DNA of 16,537 bases from contig DNZD01000229.1 of the NCBI GenBank assembly GCA_003504855.1, forward strand, positions 1-16,537. Direction: 5' to 3'. Every line of letters begins with the position of its first letter. Positions within the stretch are counted from its first letter, which is position 1. Positions 1 to 5,933 of the stretch are shown here, one piece after another. Below the pieces are notes generated by a model. That model did not search any database and was not told the DNA's origin. It saw only the letters and a program-made list of their open reading frames with translations. Source of the stretch: Cytophagales bacterium (GTDB lineage: Bacteria > Bacteroidota > Bacteroidia > Cytophagales > Cyclobacteriaceae). A program made the position numbers and the translations under genes.

Positions 1-489
1 TTCAAGAACACGATCATCATCATGACCACCAACATCGGTGCTCACCTGATCCAGGAGAATTTTGAAAAGATCACGGATGAGAACTACTTCGAAGTGATTG
101 AGTCCACCAAGGATCAGGTTCTGGAGTTGCTCAGGAAGACAGTCCGTCCGGAGTTTATCAACCGCATTGATGAAATTGTGATGTTCCGTCCGCTTACCCG
201 GGGCGATGTCCGCAAGATTGTGGCCATCCAGGTTGAGCAGATTGTTACGCGTCTACAGGAAAACGGCATTGCCTTGACCGTGACAACAAAGGCCATGGAC
301 CGACTCGGTAAACTCGGATTTGATCCGCAGTTTGGCGCCCGCCCTCTCAAGCGCGTAATTCAGCGGGAGATCCTGAACGAGTTGTCCAAACAGATTTTGT
401 CAGGAGCGGTAAATAAAGATTCAGCGATCACCGTGGATATGAAGAATGACGTTGAGTTTACGTTTCTCAACTCGTCGAAGCAGCCTTAG
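1..489 (+). CDS. clpB: ClpB-type AAA+ disaggregase, C-terminal part (5' end outside window)
   Basis: The reading frame is open from base 1 and ends at TAG 487-489, giving the last 162 residues of a protein of usually about 860. It starts inside the second AAA+ module: a KNTIIIMTTNIGAHLI stretch matches the ClpB sensor-1 strand, RPEFINRID holds the arginine-finger region, and FGARPLKR is the sensor-2 motif of the D2 small domain. ClpB is a cytosolic hexameric ATPase that works with DnaK to pull polypeptides out of aggregates. ClpA and ClpC share much of this region, but the spacing and the C-terminal small domain fit ClpB best; the middle coiled coil that would settle it lies outside the window. 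The stop codon overlaps the tail of the converging channel gene by 4 bp, so no room is left for a dedicated terminator. Confidence 0.9.
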   Translation, partial: FKNTIIIMTTNIGAHLIQENFEKITDENYFEVIESTKDQVLELLRKTVRPEFINRIDEIVMFRPLTRGDVRKIVAIQVEQIVTRLQENGIALTVTTKAMDRLGKLGFDPQFGARPLKRVIQREILNELSKQILSGAVNKDSAITVDMKNDVEFTFLNSSKQP

Positions 490-1541
490 ACGCCTTCTTC
501 AATGTGGAATACCCGTTTGAGGCGGTCTTGTCCTTTTCGGTCCATGAGCATCACCAGGTAGTCGCCTTGCTGGATGGCGATTCCGCCTTCCGGATTTTTC
601 ATCAGGTGGCGTTTTCCCTCGTTGATGCGCACCATGCCAATGAGGATCACATTGCATTGTTTCTTCAGATCGAAGAAGGCTTTTTCGTATGGCATGCCGA
701 TAAACGGGTTGCTGCCCGCCATCAAAAATTCCTTCATGTCATACTCATGATCTTCGTGGGCATAAGCGATTATTTCCTCAGAGAAAATGGCAACATCGGG
801 CTCATATATATAGCTGGCCAGCAGTTTGGATGAAATTTCGTTCTTCGAGATGGCGTACGTAACTCCTGCGTTCACGAAGGTATTCTTGAGGTTACCGTTG
901 TCGAGGGTTACGACGTAGTTGAGGTCTTTGAAGTGCTTCTTGATGTTGATGATATATACCAGTTTTTCGGTATCGTCATTCAGGTTAATAAAGACCACCG
1001 AGGCATCCCGTATTTTGGCTTTTTCCAGCAGGTCAAAATTGTTGTAGTCGGAGTACAGGGTGTACACGTTATCGCCCGGATAAAATTCCCGGATAATATC
1101 AATACTTGACCGGTCCTTGGTGATGACGGCTACCTGGCGGCCGGCGGCAGCCAGGTGGGTGATCACCGACTGGCCGAAATCATTCCAACCAATCATCACC
1201 ACGTGGTTGACGAAGTCGGTACCATTCAGGCCGAGTTCTTTTTGTTCTTTTAGTGTGCTCATAAAATTTGCAATCTGACCGATGATAAAACCATAAACAC
1301 CAAATGTGGAGAGAAGAAAAACAAGCCCCACCATCCTGCCCCAATAGGTGACCGGCACGATGTCGCCATAGCCTACGGAGGTAATAGTTGCCACGACATA
1401 CCACACGGCATCCTCGGGCTGGTTGATCATGCTCCCTTTCTCCCCCTTTTCAAGGTAAAGCAAGAGCATCATGAGCAGGCCGTAAATGCCCAGAACGGTG
1501 AGAATAGAGAAGATTACCTGCCGGTAGTTAGGGCGTTTCAT
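486..1541 (-). CDS. Two-TM potassium channel with cytoplasmic RCK (TrkA-N/TrkA-C) domains
   Basis: This 351-residue inner-membrane protein should form a tetrameric K+ channel gated by a cytoplasmic ligand-binding ring, like MthK. Residues about 9-30 form the first membrane segment. The pore loop carries the K+ selectivity filter TSVGYGD at 54-60, and residues about 66-93 form the second segment. From about 112 a Rossmann-type RCK domain begins with VVMIGWNDFG, close to the glycine-rich nucleotide-binding loop. Residues about 265-345 look like a TrkA-C domain, ending with a GDYLVMLMDR strand. The length is typical for this architecture. The start at 1541 puts a short positive N-terminus (KRPNYR) before TM1, as expected. 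The stop overlaps the clpB stop by 4 bp, tail to tail. The gene lies 58 bp after the cytochrome c gene on the same strand, so it could be read from that operon or from its own promoter. The gating ligand cannot be told from the sequence. Confidence 0.88.
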   Translation of the reverse strand: MKRPNYRQVIFSILTVLGIYGLLMMLLLYLEKGEKGSMINQPEDAVWYVVATITSVGYGDIVPVTYWGRMVGLVFLLSTFGVYGFIIGQIANFMSTLKEQKELGLNGTDFVNHVVMIGWNDFGQSVITHLAAAGRQVAVITKDRSSIDIIREFYPGDNVYTLYSDYNNFDLLEKAKIRDASVVFINLNDDTEKLVYIINIKKHFKDLNYVVTLDNGNLKNTFVNAGVTYAISKNEISSKLLASYIYEPDVAIFSEEIIAYAHEDHEYDMKEFLMAGSNPFIGMPYEKAFFDLKKQCNVILIGMVRINEGKRHLMKNPEGGIAIQQGDYLVMLMDRKGQDRLKRVFHIEEGV

Positions 1542-1599
1542 GAAATATGGTAGGCGATAAAAGCCGAACTAAAAGAAAACCGCTGTAAATACAAAATGC

Positions 1600-2013
1600 T
1601 TATTGCCGGCGGCAACTGTCCAGGGCGGCCGAAACCTTTGGAATGGTTATCATACCCCGCTCCTGCCCCCAGGTATTGTAGATGTACGTGGTGATTTCAG
1701 CAATCTCCAATTCGGTAAGCAAGGGCACCCCGGGCATAGGTTGATGATACATGATGCCATTCACAACGATCTCTCCCTTGATCCCATATTTTATCAGGCA
1801 GATGATCTCTGCCTCCGGTCTTGCCAGGTAATCGGATCCAGCAATCGGCGGATAGATGCGGCCCAACCCTTTGCCGTCCTTGTGGTGGCAATTGCTGCAG
1901 TTGTTCAGGTACAACTGTTCACCCTCAACATAGTATTGCTGAAATTTTGGGTCACGGGTTTGGCATGACATCAACCCGATAAACACCAGACCCGCGATGG
2001 CTGGGTATCTCAT
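1600..2013 (-). CDS. Small monoheme cytochrome c, predicted lipoprotein
   Basis: This 137-residue protein is a class I c-type cytochrome predicted to carry electrons at the periplasmic side. The N-terminus has a short hydrophobic stretch ending in a lipobox (GLMSC, Cys17), so it is probably lipid-anchored. One heme-attachment motif, CSNCH, lies at 39-43. The HQPMPGVP segment at 90-97 supplies a plausible sixth ligand (Met93; Met88 is another candidate). This is followed by the usual C-terminal helix, LTELEIAEITTYIYNTWG. A Cys near the end (SCRRQ) is unusual but its role is unknown. Its start overlaps the stop of the Sco gene by 4 bp, which suggests translational coupling. It is the last gene of the MOSC-Sco-cytochrome set. 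Pairing with a Sco protein fits delivery of electrons to, or assembly of, a copper-containing oxidase, but no oxidase subunit is in the window. Confidence 0.87.
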   Translation of the reverse strand: MRYPAIAGLVFIGLMSCQTRDPKFQQYYVEGEQLYLNNCSNCHHKDGKGLGRIYPPIAGSDYLARPEAEIICLIKYGIKGEIVVNGIMYHQPMPGVPLLTELEIAEITTYIYNTWGQERGMITIPKVSAALDSCRRQ

Positions 2014-2645
2014 CGGGCGACCTCCTGTTCCTGACGCAGCCGCTTGATGTCTGCGATGAGGCGATTGACATCTTCTTCCTTGGTGCCATCGTACTTTCCC
2101 CGAATACGGCTTTTCTTGTCAATCAGCAGAAATGCACCGCTATGAATAAAGCCATCCGGCTCAGTCTTGTCTTCCAATGCGGTGGCGTAATAACTTGTTT
2201 GGGCTATTTTATAAATAGAGTCCTTGACTCCTGTTACAAAATGCCACCGGTTGCTGGTGACATCCAGCCGTGCTGCAAAATCATGAAGCAAGGCCACGGT
2301 GTCGAACTCAGGATCAATGCTGTGCGACAACAACAATACATCGGGCATTTCGCGGGTCGCCTCGTATACACGCAACATCTGTGTTTTCATGATGGGGCAT
2401 ATGGTCCGGCAACTGGTGAAGAAAAAGTCAGCGACGTAAATTTTATCCTTAAAGGTGGCATTGGTCACCAGGGCGCTGTCCTGATCCACAAACTGAAATG
2501 GGGCAATGGTATGGTAAATGGTATCGGTGCCTGCTACAGTGCGCTGCCCGAGAATCGGAAGTTGCTCAACGGGCTGGGTGCAGCCTGCCACCACCAGACT
2601 GATGCTGATTGCGGCAAAAAGTATTTTATTCTTGATTGATTTCAT
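2010..2645 (-). CDS. Sco1/SenC/PrrC-family copper-binding lipoprotein
   Basis: This 211-residue protein has a thioredoxin-like fold of the Sco family, which binds copper and/or handles thiols for assembly of the CuA site of cytochrome c oxidase. A signal sequence with lipobox VVAGC (Cys22) predicts membrane anchoring facing the periplasm. The family hallmark CxxxC is present as C79-R-T-I-C83-P in the segment FFFTSCRTICP. The distant copper-ligand histidine is H168 in FIHSGAFLLID. The conserved SHSIDPEFDT segment lies at 107-116. All three metal ligands are therefore intact, which argues for real copper binding. The start at 2645 lies inside the end of the MOSC gene (20 bp overlap), and the stop overlaps the start of the cytochrome c gene by 4 bp, so the three genes are almost certainly co-transcribed. 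Sco genes in this phylum often sit near terminal oxidase genes; here they do not, within the window. Confidence 0.92.
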   Translation of the reverse strand: MKSIKNKILFAAISISLVVAGCTQPVEQLPILGQRTVAGTDTIYHTIAPFQFVDQDSALVTNATFKDKIYVADFFFTSCRTICPIMKTQMLRVYEATREMPDVLLLSHSIDPEFDTVALLHDFAARLDVTSNRWHFVTGVKDSIYKIAQTSYYATALEDKTEPDGFIHSGAFLLIDKKSRIRGKYDGTKEEDVNRLIADIKRLRQEQEVAR

Positions 2646-3423
2646 CTCCTTCTTGTATCACTTCATGATCCAGTGGGATCACATTTTGTCCAAAATTAAC
2701 TTTCCCATCAAATTTTCTGTACCTGGATAATGTTGCCAAAGGTTCACTTCCCATTTTTCCGGTTTGCTGATCGATGGTCGTGAACACACATCGGCCGCAA
2801 GGCTTTACACCGACAAAGCGGCTCTGCCCAATCCTAAATGTACGCCAGTTGTCTTCTTCGTAAGGCTTCCCGCCGGTAAATATCAGGTTGGGCCGAAACC
2901 GGTTCATGGGTACAGGCACCGGCAACCGTTGATTAAGGTCATTCAGCGACTCCATCCCAATCACCAATATCGGATAACCATCTGCCAGGCTCACATGATT
3001 CTCACCAACTGCGTAACGAGGATCCACAAGTCGCGGATTTTCTTCTGCAAAGGCCACCAGCTGGCATGGAAATCCGGCATGTGATGTAAACCACTTACTG
3101 TATTCATCTCCCACTTCCTGAACCGTTACCTGATCGTCCCAAATAGAAGCTGCCATCACCGGTCCCCCGGGTACCTGATCATGCATTAGATCCATGGAAC
3201 TTTTGTCGTGCGTAACCCGGAAGCCTCCTTCCAGCGGACGAAGCTTGAAAGCCGACAACGCCGGGTGGGTTCGTTGGGTCAGAAATCTTCCGTTTTCATC
3301 CACCAGCATCCAGCGCCGGTCCCAAGCCAGGCCCTTGGGCATTACCCGGGAAGACGCCAACCGTATTCCCCCCAGCGATTTGATGGGATAAATCCAGATT
3401 TCGGCCAGAATGAGGGATGCCAT
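2626..3423 (-). CDS. MOSC-domain protein of the mARC/YcbX type (molybdenum cofactor binding)
   Basis: This 265-residue protein has the N-terminal beta-barrel of MOSC proteins (LAEIWIYPIKSLGG at 7-19, then DRRWMLVDENGRFLTQR at 35-51) followed by a MOSC domain. Hallmarks are MNRFRPNLIFTGG at 173-185 and PCGRCVFTTIDQQTG at 208-222, with Cys209 and Cys212; this motif supplies the molybdenum-coordinating Cys in mARC enzymes. Family members reduce N-hydroxylated or N-oxygenated compounds, or carry sulfurated Moco. E. coli YcbX has an extra C-terminal 2Fe-2S ferredoxin domain, which is absent here, so an outside electron donor would be needed. I chose the start at 3423 because homology begins there; a longer frame reaching 3456 adds 11 residues unlike the family. 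The gene is divergent from the Crp/Fnr regulator and heads the Sco-cytochrome operon. There is no signal peptide, so it acts in the cytosol while its operon partners are exported. Confidence 0.87.
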   Translation of the reverse strand: MASLILAEIWIYPIKSLGGIRLASSRVMPKGLAWDRRWMLVDENGRFLTQRTHPALSAFKLRPLEGGFRVTHDKSSMDLMHDQVPGGPVMAASIWDDQVTVQEVGDEYSKWFTSHAGFPCQLVAFAEENPRLVDPRYAVGENHVSLADGYPILVIGMESLNDLNQRLPVPVPMNRFRPNLIFTGGKPYEEDNWRTFRIGQSRFVGVKPCGRCVFTTIDQQTGKMGSEPLATLSRYRKFDGKVNFGQNVIPLDHEVIQEGDEINQE

Positions 3424-3493
3424 GAACTTAATGGAGAGAATTTCCTGTTTGCACAAAGATCAGAATTAACTTTAGACCAGGAAACATTGCATC
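3424..3493. promoter_or_regulatory. Divergent intergenic region between MOSC and Crp/Fnr genes
   Basis: These 70 bp must hold start signals for both directions. For the plus strand, TAACTTTA at 3467-3474 matches 7 of 8 bases of the Bacteroidetes TAnnTTTG box, with TTTG at 3448-3451, but the 15 bp gap is short against the usual 19 or so. For the minus strand, GATCTTTG (3461-3454) matches 7 of 8 bases without a clear upstream TTTG. Neither is convincing alone. The position next to a Crp/Fnr gene makes autoregulation or control of the MOSC operon by that regulator plausible. I could not pick out a clean FNR- or CRP-type palindrome. Confidence 0.3.
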
Positions 3494-4174
3494 ATGGGTA
3501 AAGAATCCGCACTCTGGTACTTTGAAAGCGTCGATTTATATGACGTGCTCTGCCCGCACAAAGTGAAGGTGATGGGAGAAAAGCACACGTTTCATCACTT
3601 TAAGAAAGACGACTTTATCTTCTTTCCCAATGAACCAGCTTCACATATCTATATGATTGCAGAAGGCCGTGTGCGCATCGGTCACTACCTGGATGATGGC
3701 AAAGAAGTGGTGAGTGCCATTTTGGGTTCGGGAGAAATCTTCGGTGAACTCGCCCTCGCTGGCGAAGAACGGCGGCGGGATTTTGCGCAGGCGATGGACA
3801 ACAACACCATGGTATGTCCATTGGGGATCGACGACCTGAAATCACTGATGTGGGAGAATAAGGAATTGAGTTTCAAGATGCTCAAGCTGGTAGGCCTGCG
3901 GTTGATCCGACTGGAACGCAAACTGGAACTCCTGGTATTCAAAGACGCCCGCACCCGGATTGTGGAGTTCTTAAAAGACACCGCATCGTGGAAGGGTAAG
4001 AAGGTAGGCTATGAAACACTGATTCCCACAAAACTCACGCACAAAGACATCGCATCGCTTACCGGCAACAGTCGTCAAACGGTGACGACCATCCTTAATG
4101 AGATGAAGGAACAAAACCTGATTACCTTCGACCGCCGCAGAATTCTGATCCGCGATCTGGAGAAACTGCAATAA
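3494..4174 (+). CDS. Crp/Fnr-family transcriptional regulator
   Basis: This 226-residue protein has the family's standard two-domain layout and length. Residues about 25-125 form a cyclic-nucleotide-binding-type beta-roll, with FIFFPNEPASHIYMIAEGRV at 41-60 and GSGEIFGELALAG at 78-90. A long dimerisation helix spans about 124-150. The C-terminal winged helix-turn-helix lies at 175-215, with recognition helix SRQTVTTILNEMKEQ at 193-207. The Arg-Ser pair that binds cAMP phosphate in E. coli CRP is replaced here by RRDFAQA (94-100), so classical cAMP sensing is doubtful. No N-terminal cysteine cluster of the FNR 4Fe-4S type is seen (only Cys20, plus Cys108 further in). The ligand is therefore unknown. 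It is divergent from the MOSC-Sco-cytochrome operon and could regulate it. Its stop lies 9 bp from the stop of the converging phosphorylase gene. Confidence 0.9.
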   Translation: MGKESALWYFESVDLYDVLCPHKVKVMGEKHTFHHFKKDDFIFFPNEPASHIYMIAEGRVRIGHYLDDGKEVVSAILGSGEIFGELALAGEERRRDFAQAMDNNTMVCPLGIDDLKSLMWENKELSFKMLKLVGLRLIRLERKLELLVFKDARTRIVEFLKDTASWKGKKVGYETLIPTKLTHKDIASLTGNSRQTVTTILNEMKEQNLITFDRRRILIRDLEKLQ

Positions 4175-4183
4175 GCGGGATTG

Positions 4184-5830
4184 TCAATAAATCTGGTTGT
4201 AATATTCGTCGGCCATCCGGCCCGAATCAAACTGGGTCAGCACGTCCTTCCAGCTTTGGCGCATGATGGCATACCATGCATCCGGATACTGATAATACGT
4301 GGGGATTACTTCCCGCTCCAGCATTTCATAGAGGCGCTCGGCCTCCAGTCGATCCTGTTCTTCCGGTGCCAATGCCCTGTCGGCTGGTTCAATGGAGAAA
4401 CAATTTTTGCCATGCTGGGCAAATTCAGGCACCCAGCCATCGGGGATAGAAAGGTTAATGCTGCCATTCATGGCTGCCGTCATGCCAGAGGTTCCGGAAG
4501 CTTCCCGATACAGTTTTGGATTATTCAGCCAAACATCGGAGCCGCGCTTGAGCAGGGCGGAGAGGTTGAGTTCGTATCCTGTAAGTATCGTACAGTTTTT
4601 CAATGGAAGAGTCTTCCAGTAGATGTCATTGAAAATTTGCGTTGAAGCGGTGTCTTCCGGATAAGGTTTACCTGCCCAGATGAATTGCACGGGATACTTC
4701 GTGTTGCTGGCGATTCGCACAAAGCGCTCGAATTCGCGCATCAACAAATTGGCTCGCTTATATCCCGCAAAGCGTCGGGCCCACACAATCGTGAGTACAT
4801 TTTCATCAAAACGCTTGCCCGTCTGGTTGGCCACCACTTCAAACAATGCCCGCTTCATTTCCTTCTTGCGTTCCGTTACCTGCGGACGGGAGTTTTGTTC
4901 GAAGGCCTTCTCTAGTTGGGCGTCCTTCCAATAGGTATGGTTTTGGGCGTTCGTAATTGCCTTGATCTCACATATGTTTTGAAAGCCCTTCCACATGTCG
5001 CGCGATACTTCGCCGTGCATCTGTGACACCCCATTGGCTACATTGGCCATACGCAGGGCGGCCAGTGTATAATTCAACACTTTGGAGTCCGGCTCAACCA
5101 GTTGGTTGTATTGTTCGCGGTTGGTGCCGTCGAAGAAGCTCATCACCTCCAGTGTACCCACCTGGTGTTCCTCATTTCCGGCCGTTTCTGGTGTGTGGGT
5201 GGTAAACCGTACACGACGCTTTACTTCATTGAGATCTTTGTACTTATCCCACAGGTAAAAACATAAGGGAAGTGCATGGCCTTCATTAAGATGGTAGACG
5301 TGCGTTTCCCGGTTGAGGATGTCCAATAACCTGGCGCCGCCATATCCCAACAAACTTGACTGGGCAATACGGGCGCTCTCATGCGGATCGTACAGCCGGT
5401 CGCTGATGGTCCGGGCCAGGTGATCATTTTCCGGAATATTGGTGGTGAGCAAAAATAACGGTGCCGTGTTGAACACCTCGGGCCTGAGCAACATCACCTT
5501 GACCTGCACGGTGTGGTTGTGGATGGTAATCGGAAACTGAATCCCTGTTTCCGTCAGGAAAGAATAGTTCTTTTCGATGAAGCTCACCTTCATGGTGCCG
5601 TCCATGTTCCGCTCCTGGTCATAGTATCCGTACTTCCACAGGATGCCTATGCCTATAAAGTTTTGCTTGAGTTCGTAGGCGCTCCGCATATGCGAGCCCG
5701 CGAGAAACCCAAGGCCACCGCTATAAATTTTCAGCGACTGGTCAATGGCAAACTCCATGGAGAAATAGGCCACGGGTTTTGAATACTTGTTGTCGAAGGT
5801 GTAAGGGAAAAGTGTAGAAAGGTCAACCAT
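4184..5830 (-). CDS. Short alpha-glucan phosphorylase family (GT35-like), PLP lysine replaced by Thr
   Basis: This 548-residue protein resembles the short glycogen/alpha-glucan phosphorylases, which split alpha-1,4-glucans with phosphate to give glucose 1-phosphate. Recognisable blocks, numbered from the start at 5830, are YFSMEFAI near 22-29, the phosphate-loop YSGGLGFLAG near 36-45, HLNEGHA near 180-186, THTPETAGNEEH near 211-222, and ARRFAGYKR near 351-359 (Arg and Lys that contact PLP phosphate in the family). EASGTSGMTAAMNG spans 443-456. In classical phosphorylases the residue after GxxxM in this last block is the lysine that binds PLP; here it is Thr451 (codon ACG, plus-strand bases 4478-4480). 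Activity by the normal mechanism is therefore uncertain. A frame upstream to 5857 exists, but a promoter match overlaps that ATG, so 5830 is preferred. It is about 300 residues shorter than E. coli GlgP, as is normal for the short branch. Convergent with the Crp/Fnr gene. Confidence 0.85.
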   Translation of the reverse strand: MVDLSTLFPYTFDNKYSKPVAYFSMEFAIDQSLKIYSGGLGFLAGSHMRSAYELKQNFIGIGILWKYGYYDQERNMDGTMKVSFIEKNYSFLTETGIQFPITIHNHTVQVKVMLLRPEVFNTAPLFLLTTNIPENDHLARTISDRLYDPHESARIAQSSLLGYGGARLLDILNRETHVYHLNEGHALPLCFYLWDKYKDLNEVKRRVRFTTHTPETAGNEEHQVGTLEVMSFFDGTNREQYNQLVEPDSKVLNYTLAALRMANVANGVSQMHGEVSRDMWKGFQNICEIKAITNAQNHTYWKDAQLEKAFEQNSRPQVTERKKEMKRALFEVVANQTGKRFDENVLTIVWARRFAGYKRANLLMREFERFVRIASNTKYPVQFIWAGKPYPEDTASTQIFNDIYWKTLPLKNCTILTGYELNLSALLKRGSDVWLNNPKLYREASGTSGMTAAMNGSINLSIPDGWVPEFAQHGKNCFSIEPADRALAPEEQDRLEAERLYEMLEREVIPTYYQYPDAWYAIMRQSWKDVLTQFDSGRMADEYYNQIY

Positions 5831-5854
5831 GTGTTCCGTCGAGTGATGTAAAAA

Positions 5855-5885
5855 CAATGATATAAGCTACCAACCGGCGCGCAAA
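5855..5885 (-). promoter_or_regulatory. Bacteroidetes-type promoter for the phosphorylase gene
   Basis: On the minus strand, TTTG (5885-5882) is followed after exactly 19 bp by TATCATTG (5862-5855). This matches the Bacteroidetes sigma-A consensus TTTG-N19-TAnnTTTG at 9 of the 10 specified bases. Transcription would start near 5850, leaving a leader of about 20 nt before the ATG at 5830. The upstream candidate ATG at 5857 falls inside the -7 box and could not be translated from this promoter. Confidence 0.6.
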
Positions 5886-5933
5886 GTAAAATCTTTTTGA
5901 TTAATAAACCGATCCCGTCCGTTGGATAAGTGC

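Noticed and set aside
3494-4174. Calling the regulator a true CRP or FNR
   Set aside because: The Arg-Ser cAMP-binding pair is not conserved and there is no FNR-type cysteine cluster, so only the superfamily can be stated.
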